From assembly GCF_013426915.1 (NCBI RefSeq), contig NZ_AP023179.1, positions 1,984,001 through 2,048,000 on the forward strand: DNA of 64,000 nucleotides, written 5' to 3'. Shown piece by piece: positions 52,906 to 60,808 of the stretch. Every line of letters starts with the position of its first letter. The first letter of the stretch is position 1. The notes beneath the pieces were generated by a model. It searched no databases and was not told the origin of the DNA. It was given only the letters and a program-made list of their open reading frames with translations. The position numbers were made by a program, and so were the translations under genes. Source of the DNA: Paraburkholderia sp. PGU19. GTDB taxonomy: Bacteria > Pseudomonadota > Gammaproteobacteria > Burkholderiales > Burkholderiaceae.

Positions 52906-54383
52906 GATATGACTTCTGGTGTCAACATGATCGGTTCTGTGTTTTCAATGTTTGAATTTCCTGAGGGCGACGTAGCAGTAAATCTCGACGGTGGATCAAG
53001 CTGATATCCGCGGATTGGCTACCGCATTACAGATGTCCGCCCAATGAGCCTTCCGCTACCTACCACCGCAAGTCGGATGAGATCCGTTGCCTACCCTGGT
53101 CGCGGGTTACTCGTGTGCCGGGCTACGCCGCCTTCAGGAAACTCCTGCACGTGTCGTTACGGTGGATGCAGACGCAGGGCATTGCTGTGCATCACGGCAT
53201 CTGTGTCTCGCGCGGTATGGCCAGCGACAAGGAGAGCCGGCAGATGTCCCAGATGAATCCGCTGAGTTCACGGGCAACTGCGACTACGGCGATATTCTTC
53301 TGCTTGCCGCGCGCAACGAGTTTGCGATAGCGTCGGCATAAGCGCACCTGTGCGTCCCAGGCTCGATCTACAATCGGTTTAGGCAAACCTTCGTGACGAC
53401 GCTGAATATCGGGGCTCACACGCGCAGGGTGGCGATAGCTCCATGCAGCTTCAACTAACAGCTTTCTTGCATAACTGTTGCCGCTTTTAGTGATGCTGCC
53501 CTGACGACGCTTGCCGCCCGATGAGTGCTCGGAGGGCGTCACCCCGAGCCACGCCATCAACTGGCGTGGGTGCACGAAGCGTGAGAGATCGCCCAGCTCG
53601 GCGAGCATGCCCACTGCCGTGGTGAACTGGACACCGCGCATCGCCTGCAGGCCCAGGGCGGCGGGATAGAAGCGCCAGTTAACGACTGCCTCACGCAGCG
53701 CAGACTCCAGCCGGTCACATTGTGCGAGCCGGTCTTCGATCGCGCGACGTAGCTCTTCAAACGCAAACTGCTGCCACGCACTGTCGAAGCTGTATGCGCT
53801 CAGCCAGCGTCGGTGCGCCGGCCCCCAGTCGGCAGAGCCGGTGTAGCGCACGCCGTGCGAAAGCAGAAAGGCTTTTACCCGTTGCCGTGCGCGCTTGAGG
53901 TCGTCCTTGGCAATCACCCATGCGCGAGCCAGATCCCGGAATGCTTCATCGTCGACGCTGGGGACGTATACGGCCGACAGGTCGCCGGCACGCAGCGATC
54001 GGACGAGCTTGACGGCATCACGTCGGTCAGTCTTGATGTGCTCACCTGGCTTGCGGGGAATCAGCGACGGTGCGCACACCATGCACTCGAATCCCTTCTG
54101 GATGAGCTTCCTGTAAAGCCCGTACCCGCAGGGGCCTGCCTCATAGACGACGCGTATGTGGCGCGCCTTGGACTGCAGTCGTTTGCACAACCGCTCCACG
54201 TCGGCCTGCGTAGTACCGATCTTGCCGAGCAGTTCAACCTCGCCCGCTCCAAGGGCATAGGCGACCGTGATCGAATCCTTATGAACATCAAGACCCACGT
54301 AAAGGGTGCTATCGTCTTCCATGCTGGCTATATGAACGCCCCCGTTTGCAAGGACTTTCGTGTGTTCTGACGGAACAGGATGG
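52906..54383 (-). mobile_element. IS110-family insertion sequence A
   Basis: About 1.48 kb holding one IS110 transposase. Outer edge is set by the loss of GH28 homology at 52905; inner edge by the start of the 370-bp duplication at 54384. The 3' noncoding end (52906-53191, 286 bases) is much longer than the 5' one (61 bases). In the IS1111 branch of IS110 the recombinase guide (bridge) RNA is encoded at the 3' end, so this stretch is where it would be expected. Confidence 0.75.
53192..54322 (-). CDS. IS110-family transposase (element A)
   Basis: 376 residues. The N-terminal DEDD RuvC-like domain reads LYVGLDVHKDSITVAYALGA with the first acidic residue, then VYEAGPCGYGLYR and HIKTDRRDAVKLVRSLRAGD. 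The C-terminal Transposase_20 domain (GLQAMRGVQFTTAVGMLAEL, LMAWLGVTPSEHSSGGKRRQ) carries the catalytic Ser region (SEHSSGGKR). All parts look intact, so the element may be active. ATG at 54322 follows a GGAAGA-type site; the longer open frame reads into the duplicated flank. Confidence 0.92.
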   Translation of the reverse strand: MEDDSTLYVGLDVHKDSITVAYALGAGEVELLGKIGTTQADVERLCKRLQSKARHIRVVYEAGPCGYGLYRKLIQKGFECMVCAPSLIPRKPGEHIKTDRRDAVKLVRSLRAGDLSAVYVPSVDDEAFRDLARAWVIAKDDLKRARQRVKAFLLSHGVRYTGSADWGPAHRRWLSAYSFDSAWQQFAFEELRRAIEDRLAQCDRLESALREAVVNWRFYPAALGLQAMRGVQFTTAVGMLAELGDLSRFVHPRQLMAWLGVTPSEHSSGGKRRQGSITKSGNSYARKLLVEAAWSYRHPARVSPDIQRRHEGLPKPIVDRAWDAQVRLCRRYRKLVARGKQKNIAVVAVARELSGFIWDICRLSLSLAIPRETQMP

Positions 54384-54753
54384 GCTTGCAGCTCTATATC
54401 CGGCCTGATGCAGCTGTATGGGCTGCTGGCCACGATGAAATTCGCTGACTCGCACCTCATTCCTCCGACGAGCTTGGAGCTCTTGCCAGCATTCAGGTTT
54501 GGCGAGTCCTGGTCCGACCTGTGTTGTCATCCACTCGATTGCCATCGCAACCTTTTAACGAGTCATTCGCGTGCCGTGGTGGTCAATTTTCAGTGTTAAG
54601 GCCCCGTGATTACGCCAGTTTTGTGCTCACGTGATCGCTCCGGTACGGCTGACCGTGAGCCAGAATCGCCCAGATTGTCCTTGCGATCTTGTTGGCGAGC
54701 GCAACGGTCACGACGTTTGATGGTCTGCGTTTGCGGATGTCCTGCAGCCAGGC
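54384..54753. repeat. 370-bp tandem duplication, copy 1
   Basis: Identical as far as I can read to 54754-55123. It holds the last 48 codons of the element-B transposase plus 226 bases downstream. Confidence 0.95.
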
Positions 54754-55123
54754 GCTTGCAGCTCTATATCCGGCCTGATGCAGCTGTATGGGCTGCTGGC
54801 CACGATGAAATTCGCTGACTCGCACCTCATTCCTCCGACGAGCTTGGAGCTCTTGCCAGCATTCAGGTTTGGCGAGTCCTGGTCCGACCTGTGTTGTCAT
54901 CCACTCGATTGCCATCGCAACCTTTTAACGAGTCATTCGCGTGCCGTGGTGGTCAATTTTCAGTGTTAAGGCCCCGTGATTACGCCAGTTTTGTGCTCAC
55001 GTGATCGCTCCGGTACGGCTGACCGTGAGCCAGAATCGCCCAGATTGTCCTTGCGATCTTGTTGGCGAGCGCAACGGTCACGACGTTTGATGGTCTGCGT
55101 TTGCGGATGTCCTGCAGCCAGGC
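54754..55123. repeat. 370-bp tandem duplication, copy 2
   Basis: This copy is continuous with the intact transposase gene of element B. In the spacer each copy encodes a short frame starting MAIEWMTTQVGPGLAKPECW; in copy 2 it fuses in frame with the duplicated transposase tail of copy 1. Confidence 0.95.
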
Positions 55124-55999
55124 GCTGGGGGATTTTGCGTGACGTAACACGGAGCGCGCACCATGGATGAGCAGCGTGCGCAGATAGGTGTCACCGCGCT
55201 TGCTGATGCCTAGCAGGATGACCTTGCCGCCCGATCCCGTTTGCTTGGGTACAAGGCCGACCCATGCCGCGAACTCGCGCCCCGATCTGAATGCGTTCGG
55301 ATCGCCCATTGTCGCCACGGCTGCTGAGGCTGTCAGCGCTCCCACGCCGGGAATGTCGGTAAGTGCCTTGACGGCGCTGTCTTGCTGAGTCCACCGACGC
55401 AGCCGCCGCTCAATCTCATCGATCTGCTGGTCCAGCTTTGTCAGCCCGTCCCACTGTTCACGCAGCGTGTCGATCAGGACGGCCGGCAGGCGCTCGGCAA
55501 CCCGTTCCAGTACACCCGGCATGGCGTTGTCGAGCGCGGCACGGCCCTGGCCCATTACTTCGCCATACTCGGTGAGCAGACCGCGCAGATTGTTGATCTG
55601 CATCGTGCGGAACTTCACCAGTTGCTGGCGCATGCGGTGAAGCGCCAGTACGGCCTGTTGTGCTTCAGTCTTTACCGCGACGGCCTTGCTGGGTTGCTGA
55701 ACTGCCAGCCAAAGTGCACGTGCATCCGCGGCATCGCTCTTGTTGCGGATATTGAACGCCTTGGCAAACTTGGCCGGCATCAGCTTGACCTGATGCCCCA
55801 TCCTGATCAATTGGCGAGCCCAGTGATGTGCACCGCCACACGCCTCCATACCGATCCGACAAGGCTGGCGATTGGCGAAATACTCAAGGAACCTGGCTCG
55901 CTTGATCCGCTTGTTCACGATTTCTCCGGACTCCGGATCGACGTAGTGCACCTGAAACACCGATTTTGCGATGTCGACGCCAACTGGGGTGGGATTCAT
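54980..55999 (-). CDS. IS110-family transposase (element B)
   Basis: 339 residues. N-terminal DEDD domain: VGVDIAKSVFQVHYVDPESG, GMEACGGAHHWARQL and RNKSDAADARALWLAVQQPS. C-terminal Transposase_20: LTDIPGVGALTASAAVATMG, then FAAWVGLVPKQTGSGGKVIL with the catalytic Ser. ATG follows AAGGAGCG. It is a different IS110 lineage from element A (no shared long blocks). The gene is intact, with its last 48 codons repeated downstream. Confidence 0.94.
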   Translation of the reverse strand: MNPTPVGVDIAKSVFQVHYVDPESGEIVNKRIKRARFLEYFANRQPCRIGMEACGGAHHWARQLIRMGHQVKLMPAKFAKAFNIRNKSDAADARALWLAVQQPSKAVAVKTEAQQAVLALHRMRQQLVKFRTMQINNLRGLLTEYGEVMGQGRAALDNAMPGVLERVAERLPAVLIDTLREQWDGLTKLDQQIDEIERRLRRWTQQDSAVKALTDIPGVGALTASAAVATMGDPNAFRSGREFAAWVGLVPKQTGSGGKVILLGISKRGDTYLRTLLIHGARSVLRHAKSPSAWLQDIRKRRPSNVVTVALANKIARTIWAILAHGQPYRSDHVSTKLA

Positions 56000-56253
56000 G
56001 GCGGACGCTCCTTGTTGTCTGGGGAGATCGTCATGATCCCCCCATTTGGGACATTCCGGTACCGGCGGTCTGGTGAGGGCCCACGACTCTCGTCTCTTGC
56101 CGCTACGAGTGGGGGGCGTTCATTTCAATTCCTCCGCGTCGGAAATCGCCGGGTGCGGTACGTCCGCACCGTGCGGCTCTGGCAGTCATGCTAACCCGCG
56201 ATTGATTCCTTCGCGGCGGGCCAGCCTCTGTCCCGCAGGAAGTCATACTGCCT

Positions 56254-57414
56254 TCCGGATTGCTCGTGACCGGCCCTGAACTCGCGGGGTCGATGCCGTC
56301 GGTGTTCTTTGCATTGACGGTGCTGTACGGCACGCCTTTGTAGTTGTTCATCGCCTCGTAGGCGGCCGTCGGTGTGTAAATCTTGACGCCCCACGCAGTG
56401 AAGCCCTGCACGCCGCTCGGCACGACATGAAACTTCGGCGCGTTCTGCAACGTCACGCGATACAGCGTGAAGTTGCTGCCGTTGTTGATGGATGAGACGC
56501 GGGTTGTTCTGCGACTTGTTCTGCACGACGTTCGCTTCATAGCCGATATCCCACCAGCTCATCGCGGAGCCATCGGCGCGCGTGAGCAGATTGGGATCGT
56601 CGCGCACGCTGCTGACCAGTTGGCTGCCGCCGCGCCCGTCGATCGTGCCGTCGCCGACGACCGCGCTGTTGCTCGTCTTCGCGGCTGTGATCAGCGCGTT
56701 GCAGCCGTTGTCGCTGGCAGTGATCAGGCCGCAGCTCGCCGTGCCTTGGGTCTTGTCGAACTGGCGTGGATCGCGCGATGCGAACAAGGTCACGCGCCTG
56801 TCGATCCACAGCGTGACGCCGCTTGGCAGATTCAGCGGGCCGGACAGGAACGCGTTCGCCCCATTCGCGCCGGACGTCAGACGCACGACCTTGTTCGTCG
56901 AAAGGCCTGTGCTCGCGGCGTTCGTGCATGCCGTCAGCGCGGCCTGGATGCGCGTGGTGTCAGGGGCTGTGTTGGCAGCGTCGGCGCTTTCGGGGAGCAG
57001 GTCGTACGCTTGCGCTGTCAGTGTGGCGGGCAGCGTCTGACAGATTTGTGTGGGTGTCGGCAAGGTCGGTCCAGGCGGCAGTGCCGGGTCCACGGTCGTC
57101 GTGCCGACCTGGAAGCCTGGCGCGGGCGTGGCGCTTGCGTCGCTGGCGGGCGTAGCGTCGGACGCGGTAGTGGCGTCCGAGGCGGCCTGATCGGGTGTCG
57201 TGGCGCTGGCGTCGCTTGCGCTGGAAGCAGCAACGGGCGCAACGGCGCCGTTGTTGTCTACGTTGCCGCCCGATACGTCCGGCGAGACTTGCCCTGCCCC
57301 GCCTCCGCAGGCCGTGAGAATCAGCGCCGTCGAAAGCGACGCGATCCACACCGAGGCCGCGCGCGCGGACCATGTCGGCGTCGATACAAGATGTTCGATG
57401 ATGCGAGTGTCCAT
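56254..57414 (-). pseudogene. GH28 polygalacturonase, N-terminal fragment (lipoprotein, frameshifted)
   Basis: ATG at 57414 opens a lipoprotein signal (ASLSTALILTACGGG, lipid on Cys). A long Ala/Ser/Asp/Thr-rich linker precedes the beta-helix. The frame is good through DIGYEANVVQNKSQNNPRLI, then breaks near 56490; the next frame carries SINNGSNFTLYRVTLQNAPK and KNTDGIDPASSGP, the GH28 NTD motif. A two-base loss (or equivalent) explains it. The frame ends at the insertion near 56254. The intact protein would have been a secreted pectin-cleaving enzyme of about 650 residues. Confidence 0.87.
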
Positions 57415-57808
57415 AATCGCCCTGTTGTTCCCTGGAGTTTTCTTAGTCCTACAGTCGAGCAAGCAGACTTCCGACAGGCGCATAACAACCGCCTGTCATC
57501 TGACAAGCGGCGACATCTGCCGATATGCTGTCAAACAACGCAGAGAATATTAGCGATCCGAATCAATAAAAAGCCACGTGGTAAACCCCGCTTGGCTCGT
57601 CCATTCATTCCGTAGTACCAAGTATTAATAGCGGGATATTTATGAGATAGCGTCGATCACTACGATCGCGTTCCGTGAAACGAAAACGCACGACGCGTCG
57701 ATGCCATCCGCAAGACGCGCCACCCTCGCCTGCGCAGCCGCGTCGCACGGAACCGTTACAATGAGCGTTTTCCGTAACTTCCTGCTGCTGCCCATTGCCC
57801 GCGTCGAC
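57415..57808. other. Divergent region between the GH28 pseudogene and serB (394 bp)
   Basis: Holds a dyad GACAGGCG-9-CGCCTGTC (57473-57497), 60 bases before the pectinase ATG, and an A/T-rich island (about 57540-57650) suited to promoters for both sides. No gene seen. Confidence 0.55.
57473..57497. promoter_or_regulatory. Candidate operator upstream of the GH28 gene
   Basis: Perfect 8-bp inverted repeat GACAGGCG / CGCCTGTC with a 9-base spacer and no T-run, so more like a dimeric regulator site than a terminator. It may be left over from control of the broken pectinase gene. Confidence 0.4.
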
Positions 57809-58648
57809 ATGAATCTCGTCATCCAAAGCCTCACGCCGCTTGCCGTCGAACACCACAAGCCGCTCGTCGCGCTGTCGCGCGGCTCGAATCTCACCGTGAT
57901 CGATCCGTGCGCGGTGCGCATCGAGAACGCAGACCTCGGGCAGCGGGCCGACCTCGACGTCTACTGCGGGACCCATGCGCTCGACTATGCGTTCGTCGAA
58001 GCGGGCCGACGTTTGACCGACTTCGGCCTCGTCGCCATGGACATGGATTCGACGCTGATCACGATCGAATGCATCGATGAAATCGCGGATTTTTGCGGCC
58101 TGAAGGCGGAAGTGTCGGCGATCACGGAAGCGTCGATGCGCGGCGAGATCAAGGACTTCAACGAGAGCCTGACGCGCCGCGTCGCGCTGCTGAAAGGCCT
58201 CGATGCGAGCGCGCTCGAAAAGGTCTACGAACAACGTCTGCAACTATCGCCCGGCGCGGAAAAGATGCTGGCGGGCGCGAAGGCGGCGGGCATGAAGACG
58301 CTGCTGGTATCGGGTGGCTTTACGTTCTTCACCGACAAGCTGCAAGCGCGTCTCGGTCTCGATTTCACGCGTGCCAACACGCTGGAAATCGTCGACGGCA
58401 AGCTGACGGGCCGTGTGCTCGGCGAGATCGTCAACGCCGACGTCAAGGCGCGCACGCTGCGCGAAGCGTGCGACAAGCTCGGCATCGAGCCGACCCGCGC
58501 GATTGCGATGGGCGACGGCTCGAACGATCTGAAAATGATGGCGACGGCGGGTCTATCGGTCGCGTTTCGCGCGAAGCCGGTTGTGCGCCAAGCGGCGAGC
58601 GTCGCATTCAATCACGTCGGACTGGACGGACTGTTGCGGCTTTTCTGA
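57809..58648 (+). CDS. serB: Phosphoserine phosphatase
   Basis: 279 residues. HAD superfamily: the nucleophile motif is AMDMDSTLITIECIDE (Asp78, Asp80), motif II LLVSGGFTFF, and motif IV AMGDGSNDLKMMATAG. The N-terminal 70 residues match the short regulatory part of proteobacterial SerB. It makes serine from phosphoserine in the cytoplasm. ATG at 57809 begins MNLVIQSL as in relatives; the ATG at 57761 is an alternative. A terminator follows. Confidence 0.95.
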   Translation: MNLVIQSLTPLAVEHHKPLVALSRGSNLTVIDPCAVRIENADLGQRADLDVYCGTHALDYAFVEAGRRLTDFGLVAMDMDSTLITIECIDEIADFCGLKAEVSAITEASMRGEIKDFNESLTRRVALLKGLDASALEKVYEQRLQLSPGAEKMLAGAKAAGMKTLLVSGGFTFFTDKLQARLGLDFTRANTLEIVDGKLTGRVLGEIVNADVKARTLREACDKLGIEPTRAIAMGDGSNDLKMMATAGLSVAFRAKPVVRQAASVAFNHVGLDGLLRLF

Positions 58649-58681
58649 GCCAGCGTGTTTGATTCACGCTGGACAAAAATC

Positions 58682-58714
58682 AAAAGGCCCGCTCGAAACC
58701 GAGCGGGCCTTTTT
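58682..58714 (+). terminator. Terminator between serB and metC
   Basis: Stem AAAAGGCCCGCTCG / CGAGCGGGCCTTTT with a 4-base loop, T tails in both directions; serves convergent serB and metC. Confidence 0.92.
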
Positions 58715-58760
58715 GCTTCTGGCGCGATGAAGCGCTACGCGCGCTTCACACGCGACAGGT

Positions 58761-59945
58761 TCAACCCAACGCGACGAGGCAACGCTCGATGTCCGCGCGC
58801 AGATCCGCTTCTTCTTCAAGACCGACGTAGAAGCGCACCAGCGTGCCGTGATGCGGCCATTGCGATTCGGTGCGCATCGACGCGACGTTGTACGGCATCG
58901 CCAGACTTTGCGCCCCGCCCCAGCTCCAGCCGAGCGAGAACAGTTCCAGCGATTCGCAGAACCTGTCGATCTGTTCCGGCGTATAGCGCGCGTCGAACAC
59001 GACCGAGAACAGCCCGCCTGCGCCCGTGAAGTCGCGTTCGTAGAATTCATGGCCCGGGCAATCGGGCAACGCAGGATGCAGCACCACGGCGATTTCCGGA
59101 CGCGTCTTCAGCCACATCGCGAGTTCGAGCGCGCTTTTATCGTGCTGCTCGAAACGCACTTTCATCGACGGCAGGCTGCGCAGGATCAGCGAGCAATCGT
59201 CCGCCGACACGCCGATGCCCATGCGCATGCGCGCCAGTTTCAGCTTCAGATGCAGATCGCGGTCGACCGTGATCGTCGCGCCCATCAGCACGTCGCTGCC
59301 GCCCGACTGGTACTTCGTGAGCGCCTGCATCGAAATGTCGACGCCGTGCTCGAACGGACGGAACGACAGACCTGCCGACCACGTGTTGTCGATCGCCGTG
59401 ACGACACCACGCGCGCGGGCGACGGCCGTGATCGCGGGAATGTCGGGCACTTCCATCGTCACCGAGCCGGGCGCTTCGAGCCAGATGAGCTTCGTGTTCG
59501 GCTGGATCAGGTCGGCGATGCCCGCGCCGATCATCGGATCGTAGTAGCGCGCGGTGATGCCGAAGTCCTTCGCGAGCCACTCGGCGTGATCGCGGTTCGG
59601 CGAATAGACGTTGTCGGGGATCAGCACGTCGTCGCCCGATTTCACGAGGCCGAAGTACACGTTCGAAATCGACGACAGCCCCGACGGCTGCAACAGCGCA
59701 TGATTGCCGCCTTCGAGGGCAGCAAGGCGCTGTGCGAGCGCGATCGAAGTCGGCGTTGCGTGCAGGCCGTAGCGCCATTGCGCGTCGTTGCGCCAGTCGA
59801 GCGCGCGCATCGCTGCGAGGTCCGGAAAAACGACCGTCGAGGCGCGCGCAACGGGCACCGAAAACGATTCCCAACCGGGCGTCATCTGATCGTTCGGCTG
59901 GACGATGCGGGTCTGCAAGCCGTGCTTCGGAGTCTTTTGAGTCAT
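58761..59945 (-). CDS. metC: Cystathionine beta-lyase
   Basis: 394 residues, Cys/Met metabolism PLP enzyme family. The PLP-lysine is in DISMQALTKYQSGGSDVLMG, the phosphate site in LLQPSGLSSISNVYF, and DNTWSAGLSFRPFEHG is the Asp stacking region. It splits cystathionine to homocysteine, pyruvate and ammonia. ATG at 59945 is used; the frame extends two codons to a TTG. It is 40 bases after an exported hypothetical gene on the same strand. Confidence 0.92.
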   Translation of the reverse strand: MTQKTPKHGLQTRIVQPNDQMTPGWESFSVPVARASTVVFPDLAAMRALDWRNDAQWRYGLHATPTSIALAQRLAALEGGNHALLQPSGLSSISNVYFGLVKSGDDVLIPDNVYSPNRDHAEWLAKDFGITARYYDPMIGAGIADLIQPNTKLIWLEAPGSVTMEVPDIPAITAVARARGVVTAIDNTWSAGLSFRPFEHGVDISMQALTKYQSGGSDVLMGATITVDRDLHLKLKLARMRMGIGVSADDCSLILRSLPSMKVRFEQHDKSALELAMWLKTRPEIAVVLHPALPDCPGHEFYERDFTGAGGLFSVVFDARYTPEQIDRFCESLELFSLGWSWGGAQSLAMPYNVASMRTESQWPHHGTLVRFYVGLEEEADLRADIERCLVALG

Positions 59946-59985
59946 GGTCAAAGAAAGTTGGATTCGTCAGTGACGCGCGCGGCGC

Positions 59986-60600
59986 CTATTCGCCGATCGT
60001 CAGATTGTTCACGCCGTTGACGGGCTGGCCGCCGGTGCGCGGCTGCGCGGGTTGCTGCGTTGGCGTTTGCGTTGGCTGTTGTGCCGGCTTCTGAGCCTGC
60101 ACGGGCGCAGCCGGCGGCGCTTTCTGCCCCGCTGCGAGCGGCCGCAACGAAAATTCCAGCGGATTGGAATCGTCGACGTTCATCCGTTCGCCTTCGATCG
60201 AGCCATCGGCGGCGAATTTGCCGACCCAGTTGCCCGTGATATGCGTGCCGTCGTTCGACTCTTCGACTTCGAGCGTATCGCCGTCGCGGTCGCCCGCGAT
60301 CAGGATCACTTCGCCCGTGTCGGCGAACTGATATTCGCCATGTACGCCGGAGGGATCGTCGGTTTTCGCGCCCAGCCGCAGCACGATCTGACGCTTGCCG
60401 AGCGTGCCCGCGTACTGCGGAAACTTCGCGAACTCGGGGCTGGGCTTGAGCGGCAGCTGGATCGGCGGCGGCGCCGCGAGCTCCTTGACGGCGTCGCTTT
60501 CCGCGTGAGTCGCGACAGGCATCGCCGCCGCGACAGCCAATGCCGCAGCCGCGATCATCGCGGGCCACGACGCCCTGTGTTTCGACCTGGTTTCCTGCAT
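59986..60600 (-). CDS. Exported hypothetical protein with Pro/Gln-rich tail
   Basis: 204 residues. A signal peptide (hydrophobic AMIAAAALAVAAAMPVA, cleavage at THAES) precedes a beta-rich domain (about 60-150: KRQIVLRLGAKTDDPSGVHG, GEVILIAGDRDGDTLEVEES) and then a Pro/Gln/Thr repeat tail. No family recognised. It is probably co-transcribed with metC. The 12-bp tandem repeat lies just upstream, 28 bases before its ATG. Confidence 0.75.
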   Translation of the reverse strand: MQETRSKHRASWPAMIAAAALAVAAAMPVATHAESDAVKELAAPPPIQLPLKPSPEFAKFPQYAGTLGKRQIVLRLGAKTDDPSGVHGEYQFADTGEVILIAGDRDGDTLEVEESNDGTHITGNWVGKFAADGSIEGERMNVDDSNPLEFSLRPLAAGQKAPPAAPVQAQKPAQQPTQTPTQQPAQPRTGGQPVNGVNNLTIGE

Positions 60601-60627
60601 CCGTTATTTCCTTTCAACCGGCTTGAT

Positions 60628-60699
60628 GGCGTCCTGTTTGGCGTCCTGTTTGGCGTCCTGTTTGGCGTCCTGTTTGGTGTCCTGTTTGGCGTCCTGTTA
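60628..60699. repeat. 12-bp tandem repeat, six copies
   Basis: GGCGTCCTGTTT repeated six times with one C-to-T change in copy 5 and a final A in copy 6. In the minus strand it would encode Asn-Arg-Thr-Pro repeats, but no gene supports that frame. It is in the leader of the exported hypothetical gene. Confidence 0.95.
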
Positions 60700-60808
60700 A
60701 CGCCTGACACCGCGAGAACCCGCTTCGACCGGTTATACCGCAAGTTCGTTCAGAGACGGAGCGGCGAAACACCACGTCGCCGCCGCGCCGTCCCGTCTCT
60801 CGAACGGA

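Larger units (their letters stand above)
54384..56253 (-). mobile_element. IS110-family insertion sequence B with duplicated 3' end
   Basis: Holds a complete IS110 transposase (54980-55999), about 250 bases of 5' flank and a tandemly duplicated 3' end (54384-55123). The far end abuts GH28 sequence near 56254. Its 5' flank carries GATCATGACGATC and a short frame with a strong GGAGG site (MNAPHS) that stops at once. TATGACTTC occurs inverted near both outer edges of the A+B insertion (52908-52916 and 56239-56247). Confidence 0.7.

Noticed and set aside
54309..54545. The MAIEWMTTQ... frame as a separate passenger gene
   Set aside because: It is part of the duplicated IS end and its C-terminus differs by what the copy abuts, so it is more likely noncoding IS sequence.
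60555..60743. A short minus-strand frame encoding Asn-Arg-Thr-Pro repeats
   Set aside because: The repeat arises from the 12-bp DNA array; the frame overlaps the start of the exported hypothetical gene and has no ribosome site.
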